Below are positions 1 to 9,613 of a stretch of 36,561 nt of DNA, in pieces. This DNA is from a virus. The translations under genes were made by a program, and so were the position numbers. Every line of letters starts with the position of its first letter. The first letter of the stretch is position 1. The notes beneath the pieces are model-generated. The model did no database searches and was not told where the DNA came from. It was given only the letters and a program-made list of their open reading frames with translations. Location: positions 1 to 36,561 of the IMG/VR virus record IMGVR_UViG_3300047300_001178; one strand, written 5' to 3'.

Positions 1-1
1 A

Positions 2-3000
2 GTGGAAGATCACCTGACTCGTTCCAAAGAAGCTCTGGCTGCGTTCCACACTGAGTTGCAGAACGCCGAGATCGATGTAGAGGCTGAAGCCAAAAACATC
101 TCTACCGGGGATGCCAAAACGTCCCAGGCCTCAGCCGACAAGATCATCAACTTGTCCATGGCATCGGCCGAACGCCTGAGTACAGAGCTCGCAGACAGCT
201 TGGCAAGCAATGCTTCGTTGACTGAGGGTCAGCGTGAGTACTTCCGCAAGTTCTCTGCCGCGCGCGCACAGGAAAACAGTCTCCTGAGCTTGGGTGACGT
301 GAGCCAACAGGTCTACTTTGGCAAGGCTGCAGACCCTGCCAAGGGCTTGCCCCGTATGTTGGGTATCAAGGACTACCGATCGGAGGTCGGTGCAGCCTTG
401 GCCAGTGGCAATAAGCGTGCGGCCGACATCATGCTCAGCCATCTCGGCAAGTTTGTCGCTGACCATGCTCAAAAAGCGGCCTTGGCTGAAAGCGCTTTCA
501 AAGCTGCCAAGGCTAGCCCTCAGACGTCACGTCTGGTGAGCGATGGTCAGGGTGGTTGGTCTGTCAAACCCGGTGCTTGGGCATCTGAACAAGCACGTAT
601 CGACAACGGAGGTCTGAACATTCATGGGAACTCGGGCAAGGTTGTCTCCGAGCTCCGCACTGAGTCTGACGCATTGACTGCAGCTCAAGATGAGTTGACT
701 GCAGCCTACAACAACAAGTTTGGTGGTGCCGATGTCAAGAACGTATCACAACCTCAAGAGCAGCAAGCCGTACCGAGCAAGTCTTCCGAAGAAGCCAAGA
801 CAGAAACAGGTGCCGATCAGGGAAGTGGAAACGGACAACCTAAGAAGGTCGCCTCAGTACAGTCTGATGAGAAGGGTGGAGTAACTAAAGCGACTGAGGA
901 GGCTCCTGCCTCTTCTGCGAACTCTGCAGAGAACTCAGATCAACTCCAGTCTAATGAAGGTACCACAGTAGAGCCTGAAGGCCAAACGGCCGAAGGCGTG
1001 CCGGAGGCACATGGCCCTGGTCTGAGCGTGCTCAGCAACAAGACGGCTGAAGAGGAACTCCCAGCGGGTACCAAACTGGGTGCGGTGTACCGCAAGATCA
1101 ACAAAGTAGTGGCATTCCTGAAGCAGTCCAAGGTCAAGGTCGACAAGGATGCGGACATTGCCAAGGATCGTCCACTGGTGTCGGTGCAGAACCTCATGGC
1201 TCTGTGGCGAGACGGCACCGTCACCCCATCGGACTTCTTCCCTGATGGTTTGATGGATGCCGAGATCGGTGCCCTGAACACCTTTCAGAAGTTCCACGAT
1301 CAGTGGGCTCCGCTGATTCGAGCCAACCTGATCAAAGGTGGTTTGCCCAACTTGAAGAGTGGCAAGTTGCCCAACCCAGAGTTCGCATTCGAAGATCCTC
1401 TGCAGGACTTCTTCAATGAAGACGGGTCGATCGACGAGAACGTGGTCACGGCCATTGCCTACGGTGCCTACTCATGGCTCGTGGATTCGATGAACAACCC
1501 AGCGCTTAAGCAGGACGAAGACATCCTGAAGATGCACGGGGTTCAAGACGGTGAGGTGAGTGTTTCCTCCGAAGGTCGTCAGGCCCTGCGTGGGTACGCC
1601 GCTTTCCAAGACACTGCCGCTGCAGCGATCGGCCGCTACGTAGTTGATTCGCTTGGTTTGAAAGCCAACGACAAGGCCGTAGCTGACTACCTGTCCAAGG
1701 TGAAGACAGCTTTTGGTCTCCAAGCCCTGGTGCTCTTGGCTTCGGACAAGGTCAACATGGTGAACTTCGACACGATCAGTGGCGACGTGCTCAACGAGTA
1801 CTTGCCTGGGATCAACATCGAACCCACCGGCCGTACCCAAGGCCGAGTGAACAAGGCTGGCGAGCAGATCGAAGCGCGCGACACGTACCCCATGGTCACG
1901 TACATCGGCATTCGCCGCAACAGCGACTTCAGCCTACCCGACAACAGCAAGTCGATTGCTGATTCGTCGGTGGGCGCCTTTGGTGTGTTGGAGCGTCTTT
2001 TCAGCACTGAGAACTCCGGTACCAACGCCACATGGAAGCCAATCAAGTTCACCCAGCAGCGAGCCAAGCGCACCGGCCAAAGCATCTCCAAGATGCAACG
2101 CAAGATCCTCGAGAAGGCTCAGGCGGTTGAGCATCGCATCATCCCTGACATGTGGACGGCACTGTTCGTGTTGGGTGACAACGTGATTTTGCAAGCAGCT
2201 GGCTGGCAAGAGTACGTCGAAGACAAGATCCAAGCCGAGAACCGCGGTAGTGTTCAAGCCAAGAATCAAGGCTTGGAACACCAGCTCGACGGTATGAAGA
2301 CCTTGGTTCAAGGCGCCATTGACAACTCCCCTGAGGGCATCAATCAGCCGTTCTTCCAGGCCCTGGAAGTGTGGCGGAACTTCCGTGTGGGTGTGTCGAC
2401 CCGAGACATGAACCTGCAAAGCAGCAAGATTCATCGCTTCATGTTCTTCCGCCCTGAGTGGGCATCGAAGATCGACCTACAGGACCAAGCCTCCAAGGAT
2501 GCTTTCTTGCTGACGGTTGCTCAAGCCTTTGGTGTGAAGGTGGACCAGCAGACCAATGCTGAGTCGGTGGCTATGTTCAACGAACGCATGGCGGCAGACA
2601 ACGGTGCCATCAAGACTTTGGCCATGGACCTGAGCAAGGCACTGGCCAATCCAAAAGAGGAAGTGCTGACACCCGGTCAAAAGTCGGACATCGGTCAATT
2701 CGCTTCAGACCGCGAAGGGATGCAGACACTGCAAGCCCTGGTGGCCTATGGCAACTACCTGGTCGCCGAGCAGCGCGGTGATGCAAGTGTCGACGTGCAC
2801 ATGCTAGTGGGTATCGACGGCAAGACCAATGGCCCGATCTTGACCCATCTGGCTTTGGGTGCAGCAACCTCAGCCGATGAGCTCTTCACAGCCATCAACC
2901 GTGGCGGCATGTACCGTGACGCGGATGGTGTCAAGAACTACAACCACTGGTACAAGCGCGCAGCCAGCCTCGACCTGTACCAAGATCTCGCTCACAAGAT

Positions 3001-6000
3001 TTTGCAAGGCATCAAACCTTCACCCAACTTGGCTGCGATCTACACGATCACCAAGGACATGCTGAAGGATGGGAAGGTCACGTCTGCCGGCCGTAACTTG
3101 GCCAAGACACCGTTGACCGCATTCATCTTTGGTTCCTCCATCGACAAGTCGATTGAGAACATGAAGAGCTCGTTCATTCAGAACGTGTTCGACCGTATCG
3201 AAGATGTGGCCACTGGCCGTGACAAAGAGACCTCCACTGCAGAGCTCGTCAAAGCCTTGAACACCTTGATGGGTACCAAGTTGCCGGCCAACACAACGAT
3301 CGAGCAGCTCATGGGCAAGACCTTCACCAAGCAGGAGAAGGATGCGCTGGCCAATGCGTTCTACGAAACCATCGGTACCCACGTCGAAGAGACCATGAAG
3401 TCGTATTTTGACAGCTACCTGACTCGACGCAATGCCGTGAACAAGGCCTTGCAAGGTTCGTTTGCGATCTACCACGCGATCTACGCAGACCTGCGCGCGA
3501 AGGAAATGAATCGTCTGATGGATGAAGGGGAGATCTCCTTCACCGAAACGAAAGCCGGCCGCATTCCCGATCACGACATGACCGTGGAACAGGAGCAAGT
3601 CCTCCGTGACAAAGTCAAAGACATCATGCCTTGGGCACCCACGGCCTACACGCAAGGTACCGATGAAACGGACGCCGGCATCTTCATGGCGAAGACTCGT
3701 CAAGCAGTCAGCGATGCCGAGCATAACAAAGTCAAGGTGCAGCTGGGCAACCGCATCCCATCGAAGGCCAACCCCAACTGGTCCGTGTCTACTGTCACGG
3801 GCTATGCGATGAATCAGGTGGAAACATCCCCTGGTGTTGCTGGTTTGCCGTACTTCATGCACTCGTTGGACAGCTTCATCATGCACGAGTCGTTGGACGG
3901 TACCGACACCTTGAACGTGCACGACGAGGCTGGCAACGGGGTGAACAATGTCAACCGCACAGCCGAGCGTATCAACGCCGCTACATGGAAGGGGATGCTG
4001 AATTTCTCTCCAGCGACCGAAGCTTTCAACCTGCTGGCGCGCACCGTGACGAACGCCGTCAAGTTGATCGAAGCTGGTGACGTGTCTCCCGAAGCCATGG
4101 CTGCAATCCGTGAGTCATTGATTGCACAGCTGCCCTTTAGCCTGCGTGGCAAGGTGACTGATGCTGAGTTGCCTTTGTTGGTTTTGACCTACGCAAACAG
4201 CGCGCAGTTCGATGCCAACAAGATTCGCTTGGAAGCCTTGACCCAGATGACGTCGATCGACCAGTACACCTGGGAAGGTGGTCAGTACGACGTGACTCAG
4301 GCGGACCGTGACCAAGCCCAGAAGATGCTCGAGCAGCACTTGCTCACCGAACGCCTCAGCCCTGAAATGGAAGCTGCAGCCGATGCGTTGGGCAAGGCCT
4401 TGGCCGAGAACGACAAAGTCAAAGAAGCCAAAGCCGAAAAAATTGTGCTCGAGCAAGACAAGACTGGGGCCACTCCCTTCGGTGAGTTGGGTAAGCCCCT
4501 GATCCCAAGCGACCCCGCCTTGGTGGCATTCTTCAAAGCCAACCCCAAGGCAACGGCCAAGCAGGTCATCACCATGTTGGCTGAACCCGGGCGCCTCAAC
4601 GACATCAACCGCAAGTTGCTGATGTTGGTCAGCCGCACGGTGAAGCCTGAGTTGCTGGTTCAGTTCGTTACCGCGGCAACAGCCCAGTCCGATGTGATCG
4701 ACACTGCCGGCCGTCCAGCGCGCGGCTGGTACGTGGTCAACGGCGACCAAGAAGCCATCTACGTGTTGAGCCCTGAGTTCAAGTCGTCTGGTTTGACGAC
4801 CGAAACCCTGTTGCACGAGCTCATCCATGCGGCCGTGGCCACGGTCATCGACAGCCCGTCCGCTGCAGCCAAGGAATTGGTGACCGAGCTCGAAACGCTG
4901 ATGCACAAAGCCGCCGAGTACGCTCAGGCAGCTGGTTTGAGCGAGTTCGCTGATGCGCTCTCCGATGTTCAGGAGTTCGTGGCTTGGGGCATGAGCAACC
5001 GTGACCTCCAAGAGAAGGTGCTGGCCAAGATCAGCGTGCCTACCAAGACCGGCAGCAACGTGCTGGTGCAGGGCATGAAGAAGTTCATCAACACCTTGAC
5101 CCAGCTCCTGTGGAAGAACGACGAGGCCGTCAACAATGGCCTCAGTGTGTTGGTCAGCAACGTGTCAGGGCTCTTCTACGAGGCCGGCCAGCAGAAAGCA
5201 ACCGGCACAAAGTTGAACCTTGCCCAAGCCACTGTTGCCGCCATCGAGAAGTACACGACCTTGGACATCCACGCAGCCTTGGCAAACGGGGCTGTGAGCA
5301 GCGCATTCCAGTTCAAGCAAGCCAAGATACTCACCAGCATCGTTGAGCGCCTCCACGGCCCGTTTGGCACGTTTGCGGCCCAGATGCGCAAGACGGAAGC
5401 CGGCAACCCTCTGGCGGTGTGGCTGAAGGCGATCGAAACCGGCAAGGCGCCATTTGCTTCTGACCTGGTGAACAAGGGATTCAGTTCCTCTGCTCAGGAA
5501 GACTTTGTCATGGAGCAGGTGCAGGCGACCGTGTCTGCAGCGCTGGACCTGAACGAGGTGTCGACCAAGCCGGCCTACCGCGAGCTCTACAAGTTGTATG
5601 TGGAAACCAAAGCCAAGCTGACCGTGGCGGACTTCGTCAACGCCGGCCTCACAGCAGCGGACTACCAGTTCGTGTTTGGGGTAAGCGGTGATGCAGAGAA
5701 TCGTTCGGACTATTTGTCCCGTTTTGCAGCCCTTGGATTGGGCAGCGAAAAGTTCAACAGCCTGTTGAAGTTCGAGACCACCACTGGCCGTGGTGACTTG
5801 GGCAATGCCAAGTCGATGTTTGATCGCTTGGTGAAGTGGTTCGAGTCGATGCTGGCCACCTTGAATGCCAAGGCAACGAACACCTTCATCGGTCAGGATG
5901 CTGACCAGAAGTTGGTGGCGTTGGTCGATCGTCTGATGGACATCGAAGCCAAGCATCGTGCTTCACTGACGGCTACCGAGTCTCGCTTCAACCAGTACAC

Positions 6001-8692
6001 AGCAACCTTTGAAGCCGGTACTAAGAAGGTCGTGGACGCTGGCAAGCAAAAAATCTTGGATCTCGCTATGTCACCGGCCGTGCAAAAGTCGAAGTCGGGT
6101 GCGCTCAAGTGGGCAGCAACTTTGGCAGCAGTGCCGTTGTCTGGCCGCACAGCGCAGTACATGCACAACTTGCGCAGTGTGCGCGACCACATGTTCGACG
6201 AGCGTGACGGTGTGATTGCTGGTTTGCTGCGGGAAGCCAAAGGCCCCGGGGATGTTCTGGAAGCGTTGATCTTGGCAACCAAGCACGCTGAGAACGGTCG
6301 TCAGAATGCCATCAACCAGACAGCGGATGTGCTGCTCAAGGAGTTTGGTGCCTCGTTGGAAGAGCATGAGAAGGCAGCGTTGACGCTTCTTCTGCGCAGC
6401 GGTGCACACAACCTGTTGAGCACGTACAGCCTGCCGGAAGTTCAGCAGTTGCTGGCTGACCCTGCAGCGTTAAACCAAGCCATCGCTGACACGCAAGCCA
6501 AGTTGACCACTCGTCTGAAGGACCAGCATGTTGCTCAGGCGAATGCCTTGGGTTACTGGAAAGCCACGGACCTGAATGCCAGCAAGTTCTTGATGAAGAA
6601 CAGTTACGTCATTGCGCGCATGTTGGGCACCCAGTACGCCGGTCAAATCAGTGAAGCGGAAGCTCTGCAAGAGCAAGACACCATTGCAACCTTGGCCACG
6701 CTCTATGGTCTGAAGTACTCGAGCAGCAAGGACGTGAAGATGGTGGCCGATCTGATGGGTCGTGAGAACGCCCGGGGTGATGGCAACGGTGTCGAGCTCA
6801 TGCTCAAACTGCACCAAGAGATGGAGCAGGAATCAAAGGCACGCCTCTTCAACAACAACCCCATTCAGATGGTGCACGGCTACACCCCCGAGATCTACGA
6901 TCCCTACGTGACGATCAAGGTGGCAAGCGCTGCAGACGGCAAAGATCTCATCGAGCAAGGCTACGAGTTGCAAGATGGTGTGGCTTCGGACAAAGACGTC
7001 CCTGATGCAAATGGTGCCTATGGTGTTCGCCAAGGCCTGTACGTGCGCAAGGATGGTGGCCTCAGCCGCCGTGTGTCGGGCGCCATGTCGTTGACGAGCC
7101 GTCACCACAAGGGGACGACGATCCACAACGGCTACATGAACGTCAACACGTTTGCTGGCGCTGCCAACGCATCGACCCAAGTCGAAGTGACCAACAAGAA
7201 GTTGGCTGCACTGGCTTCAGCGGTAGCCGCACCGAATGCGGACCTGTCGAAAACCAAGGAAGTCAACGTAGCTCCGATCTATGACGATCAAGGCAACGTC
7301 GTCAACTGGGCTCACCTGATGGGTGGGCAGACCAAAGACAACGTGTTGAAGCGTGAGAACCGCTTCGAAAAGGTAATGGGTGCCTTTGCTGGTTCGATCG
7401 TGGACAAGCACACAAGCGAAGAGTTGAACGAGAAAGCGATCACGGCTCTCCGTGACCAGTACAACATCGAGAAGGCAACATCTCCCTGGTCTTACGTGGA
7501 AGTCGGCCCACTCAGCAACGATCCTGAGCTCCGTGAACAGTGGCATCTCCTGCCGGCTGAAACACGCATTGCTGTTCGCAAGATCTGGGGCCGTGATGGC
7601 ATGATGGTTCGCAAGGATTCCTTGGATGGGATCTTTGGTTACCGCAAGGTCTCCGCTGCAGACTTCCTGAACAAGGAGCGCGCTGACTTGAAGGGCATGG
7701 AAAGCATTGCTCGAGCCTTCTTCCATTCGATTGCCAAGTACCGCGGCATGGATGATCACGCCGCTGACAGCTTTGCCAAGCGCATGGGTGTCTACGTGAC
7801 CCAAGGCGAGCGTGGTTGGCAAGAGGTCTACAAGGAAGTCAAGGACATCATTGTGGTGAAGTCGGGCGTCGTGCTCTTGGGCAACATCTTCAGCAACGCC
7901 TCATTGCTCTGGTTGATGGGCGTGGACGATGGTTGGTCGAAGCAGCTCACCGCACTGCGCGGCATCATGGCCTACGAGACTGACCACAAGCGATTGATGG
8001 AGCTGGAGTCGAAGCGTGATGCTGGCTACGGTAACGCTGATGCCAACGAAATTGCGCGCTTGAAAGATGCGATTGCTCGCAACCCAGTGACCAAGTTGAT
8101 TGATGCTGGCTTGATGCCCTCGATTGTGGAAGACGTGGATCTGCAAGACGACCCGTTCTCCTACAAGACACAGCTGGGTGAACGAGTTGATGCTTACGTC
8201 AGCAAAGTTCCTGAGCGCGTGCGCACAGTGGCCAAGCATGTGTGGATGTCGCATGACACCCCACAGTACAAGTTTCTAAGCCGTGCAACGCAGTACTCAG
8301 ACTTTGTGGCTCGCTACGCTCTGTATGAGCACCTGGTGAACAACGAGAAGAAATCTCACGAGGAAGCAATCAAGAAGTCACTGCGCGCGTTTGTTCACTA
8401 CGACGTCCCAATGCAGCGCACCTTGCAGTACATGGATGACATGGGCTTCACCCCGTTCATGAAGTACTTCTACCGCATCCAAAGCGTGTTGATGGAAACG
8501 GCTCGTGAGCGTCCTGCTAGGTTTATGGCAATGGTCTTGTTGAACAGAATGGTGGATTTAGGACCCATCGTTCTGGATAGCTCGGTGATGCACCACGCGT
8601 TCAACAATCCCTTCCATGGCGGGGCATTGCGAATCGGTGAAGTGACGGGTGAGCTGGCTACGGTACAGGCAGCAATGGCCTTGGTGAAGTAA
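2..8692 (+). CDS. Giant virion protein with N4-type virion RNA polymerase and metallopeptidase domains (5' truncated)
   Basis: The frame is open from the left edge, so the GTG at position 2 is probably not the true start; about 2,896 residues are visible and N4 vRNAP is about 3,500. Single-subunit RNA polymerase motifs appear in order: motif A around D939 (VGIDGKTNGP), motif B R1031-G1044 (RNLAKTPLTAFIFG, with K1035), and motif C around H1307-D1308 (LNVHDE), preceded by the typical HSLDSF stretch. Further on, HELIH at 1605-1609 with a downstream Glu near 1658 (QEFVAWGMSN) fits the zincin-like metallopeptidase domains seen in large phage polyvalent proteins. The rest is helical and Ala/Gln-rich, with a low-complexity acidic linker around residues 245-340. 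In N4 the homologous protein is packaged, injected with the DNA and transcribes early genes from hairpin promoters. The peptidase may process the polyprotein or attack a host target; that is inference. Confidence 0.85.
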   Translation: MEDHLTRSKEALAAFHTELQNAEIDVEAEAKNISTGDAKTSQASADKIINLSMASAERLSTELADSLASNASLTEGQREYFRKFSAARAQENSLLSLGDVSQQVYFGKAADPAKGLPRMLGIKDYRSEVGAALASGNKRAADIMLSHLGKFVADHAQKAALAESAFKAAKASPQTSRLVSDGQGGWSVKPGAWASEQARIDNGGLNIHGNSGKVVSELRTESDALTAAQDELTAAYNNKFGGADVKNVSQPQEQQAVPSKSSEEAKTETGADQGSGNGQPKKVASVQSDEKGGVTKATEEAPASSANSAENSDQLQSNEGTTVEPEGQTAEGVPEAHGPGLSVLSNKTAEEELPAGTKLGAVYRKINKVVAFLKQSKVKVDKDADIAKDRPLVSVQNLMALWRDGTVTPSDFFPDGLMDAEIGALNTFQKFHDQWAPLIRANLIKGGLPNLKSGKLPNPEFAFEDPLQDFFNEDGSIDENVVTAIAYGAYSWLVDSMNNPALKQDEDILKMHGVQDGEVSVSSEGRQALRGYAAFQDTAAAAIGRYVVDSLGLKANDKAVADYLSKVKTAFGLQALVLLASDKVNMVNFDTISGDVLNEYLPGINIEPTGRTQGRVNKAGEQIEARDTYPMVTYIGIRRNSDFSLPDNSKSIADSSVGAFGVLERLFSTENSGTNATWKPIKFTQQRAKRTGQSISKMQRKILEKAQAVEHRIIPDMWTALFVLGDNVILQAAGWQEYVEDKIQAENRGSVQAKNQGLEHQLDGMKTLVQGAIDNSPEGINQPFFQALEVWRNFRVGVSTRDMNLQSSKIHRFMFFRPEWASKIDLQDQASKDAFLLTVAQAFGVKVDQQTNAESVAMFNERMAADNGAIKTLAMDLSKALANPKEEVLTPGQKSDIGQFASDREGMQTLQALVAYGNYLVAEQRGDASVDVHMLVGIDGKTNGPILTHLALGAATSADELFTAINRGGMYRDADGVKNYNHWYKRAASLDLYQDLAHKILQGIKPSPNLAAIYTITKDMLKDGKVTSAGRNLAKTPLTAFIFGSSIDKSIENMKSSFIQNVFDRIEDVATGRDKETSTAELVKALNTLMGTKLPANTTIEQLMGKTFTKQEKDALANAFYETIGTHVEETMKSYFDSYLTRRNAVNKALQGSFAIYHAIYADLRAKEMNRLMDEGEISFTETKAGRIPDHDMTVEQEQVLRDKVKDIMPWAPTAYTQGTDETDAGIFMAKTRQAVSDAEHNKVKVQLGNRIPSKANPNWSVSTVTGYAMNQVETSPGVAGLPYFMHSLDSFIMHESLDGTDTLNVHDEAGNGVNNVNRTAERINAATWKGMLNFSPATEAFNLLARTVTNAVKLIEAGDVSPEAMAAIRESLIAQLPFSLRGKVTDAELPLLVLTYANSAQFDANKIRLEALTQMTSIDQYTWEGGQYDVTQADRDQAQKMLEQHLLTERLSPEMEAAADALGKALAENDKVKEAKAEKIVLEQDKTGATPFGELGKPLIPSDPALVAFFKANPKATAKQVITMLAEPGRLNDINRKLLMLVSRTVKPELLVQFVTAATAQSDVIDTAGRPARGWYVVNGDQEAIYVLSPEFKSSGLTTETLLHELIHAAVATVIDSPSAAAKELVTELETLMHKAAEYAQAAGLSEFADALSDVQEFVAWGMSNRDLQEKVLAKISVPTKTGSNVLVQGMKKFINTLTQLLWKNDEAVNNGLSVLVSNVSGLFYEAGQQKATGTKLNLAQATVAAIEKYTTLDIHAALANGAVSSAFQFKQAKILTSIVERLHGPFGTFAAQMRKTEAGNPLAVWLKAIETGKAPFASDLVNKGFSSSAQEDFVMEQVQATVSAALDLNEVSTKPAYRELYKLYVETKAKLTVADFVNAGLTAADYQFVFGVSGDAENRSDYLSRFAALGLGSEKFNSLLKFETTTGRGDLGNAKSMFDRLVKWFESMLATLNAKATNTFIGQDADQKLVALVDRLMDIEAKHRASLTATESRFNQYTATFEAGTKKVVDAGKQKILDLAMSPAVQKSKSGALKWAATLAAVPLSGRTAQYMHNLRSVRDHMFDERDGVIAGLLREAKGPGDVLEALILATKHAENGRQNAINQTADVLLKEFGASLEEHEKAALTLLLRSGAHNLLSTYSLPEVQQLLADPAALNQAIADTQAKLTTRLKDQHVAQANALGYWKATDLNASKFLMKNSYVIARMLGTQYAGQISEAEALQEQDTIATLATLYGLKYSSSKDVKMVADLMGRENARGDGNGVELMLKLHQEMEQESKARLFNNNPIQMVHGYTPEIYDPYVTIKVASAADGKDLIEQGYELQDGVASDKDVPDANGAYGVRQGLYVRKDGGLSRRVSGAMSLTSRHHKGTTIHNGYMNVNTFAGAANASTQVEVTNKKLAALASAVAAPNADLSKTKEVNVAPIYDDQGNVVNWAHLMGGQTKDNVLKRENRFEKVMGAFAGSIVDKHTSEELNEKAITALRDQYNIEKATSPWSYVEVGPLSNDPELREQWHLLPAETRIAVRKIWGRDGMMVRKDSLDGIFGYRKVSAADFLNKERADLKGMESIARAFFHSIAKYRGMDDHAADSFAKRMGVYVTQGERGWQEVYKEVKDIIVVKSGVVLLGNIFSNASLLWLMGVDDGWSKQLTALRGIMAYETDHKRLMELESKRDAGYGNADANEIARLKDAIARNPVTKLIDAGLMPSIVEDVDLQDDPFSYKTQLGERVDAYVSKVPERVRTVAKHVWMSHDTPQYKFLSRATQYSDFVARYALYEHLVNNEKKSHEEAIKKSLRAFVHYDVPMQRTLQYMDDMGFTPFMKYFYRIQSVLMETARERPARFMAMVLLNRMVDLGPIVLDSSVMHHAFNNPFHGGALRIGEVTGELATVQAAMALVK

Positions 8693-8700
8693 CTCTTATG

Positions 8701-9399
8701 GGTGGGGACGGGTGGCAGAATTGCCACTCTATCGCCGGATAATCCGTCCCCGTAAAGGTTGATGGTTACTAGCGCTACGGCCTTTTATGGGCTTTCAACC
8801 TACGCTACTGCGTTCACCATCATTGAACACCTCTTGCCGCGCCGTCGTGGGGCCTGTCTCGTTAACCGGGCCGGGGTCGAGCCGGTCTTGTTAACGTCTA
8901 GCGTTGCTGCTGCAGCAGCGCAAAAGGTGTTCAGTGATAGTCCTCGTCTCTCCGAGGTGTCACGCCGTTCTGCTGGACTTCTGATCTCCAGGCGTTCTCA
9001 TGTCGCAATTACTCACAATCCAGCTTGGGCGGCACCCCGTATCTTGGGCCGACAAGTCACAGGCCGAAGCCTGCAAGAGAAATATGGGTGAGAGCAGGTA
9101 GTGTGCCTACAAGTCGATGCTGCCGAAGCTGCGAGACGGTGCTGCTCTCGTAAAAAGTGATGGGCGTTCCGTTTATTTTTGAGCGTAGGCTCCGACGGAA
9201 CAGCGGAGATAGAACAATATTCAAACCCATCAGAACTGGGAGTTGCTCACATAAAGCAGTGTGGGGAAGTAGGAGTCTCATGTGCAAACGCAATGAACAA
9301 CGGCGCTAACCCGTTGCACAGCTCCCAGATCTGATGGTTCCCGTCTTTCCGGGATGTCAATCTCTTGGCTTAGAGCCCCACTATCGAGATACCGGGCTG
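8701..9399 (+). ncRNA. Candidate large structured non-coding RNA (about 700 nt)
   Basis: No convincing gene fills the gap between the convergent CDSs, but helices do. Pairings seen: 8704-8711/8744-8751 (8 bp) enclosing 8712-8717/8722-8727; 8756-8762/8795-8801; 8819-8832/8925-8938 (14 bp, one wobble) enclosing 8860-8866/8890-8896 and 8901-8908/8914-8921; 8942-8946/8953-8957; 8962-8966/8991-8995; 9042-9046/9074-9078 stacked on 9060-9064/9069-9073; 9090-9097/9142-9149; 9158-9164/9226-9232 enclosing 9166-9172/9195-9201 and 9181-9184/9189-9192; 9236-9245/9319-9328 enclosing 9298-9303/9311-9316; 9339-9343/9350-9354; 9374-9378/9394-9398. The plus strand is preferred because imperfect positions inside the longest helices are T.G in the plus sequence (allowed G.U), which would be A.C on the other strand. 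Size and multi-branched layout recall the phage-associated ornate RNAs such as GOLLD and ROOL, but I cannot match a consensus. Ends are approximate and no intrinsic terminator was seen. Confidence 0.6.
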
Positions 9400-9416
9400 G
9401 TCTTTGGATCGCAATT

Positions 9417-9605
9417 CTACTTGCGTGTAATTCCGCCTTCGCAGACCTCCTTGATCAGGAGCGCTACGAACCCTACTGCTGCACCGCCAACGATGACAGC
9501 ACCGATGGCAGCGAGTATTGCAGAGATGATGGCTCCTGCTGCAATGACGACTGCGATGGCCAGCAGCGCAGCTACAACGTAGCTGATACCTTTAAGCCAA
9601 CGCAC
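9417..9605 (-). CDS. Small hydrophobic membrane protein
   Basis: The predicted product is 62 residues, starting at GTG 9605 with TAAGG about 6 nt upstream and 8 nt after the stop of the preceding gene. Almost the whole chain is Ala/Gly/Ile/Val, giving two membrane segments (about residues 8-30 and 32-52) with a Gly/Ala-zipper look, a basic N-terminus and a basic C-terminal tail. It is the last gene of the minus-strand replication array and abuts the structured RNA region. A holin-like or other membrane role is possible, but nothing in the sequence fixes a function. Confidence 0.55.
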   Translation of the reverse strand: MRWLKGISYVVAALLAIAVVIAAGAIISAILAAIGAVIVGGAAVGFVALLIKEVCEGGITRK

Positions 9606-9613
9606 ACTCAGCC

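Noticed and set aside
3020-5011. Long minus-strand frames (about 300 codons) inside the giant virion gene
   Set aside because: They run antisense to the polymerase domain coding sequence; products are His/Gln/Leu-rich shadows caused by codon bias.
8704-8751. Intrinsic terminator for the giant virion gene
   Set aside because: The 8-bp stem directly after the stop has no T-run on either strand and contains a second hairpin; better explained as the first domain of the structured RNA.
8759-9091. 110-codon plus-strand reading frame inside the intergenic region
   Set aside because: Low-complexity, Arg/Ala/Ser-rich product without family features; its course is explained by the RNA helices, including the 14-bp pair that lies in it.
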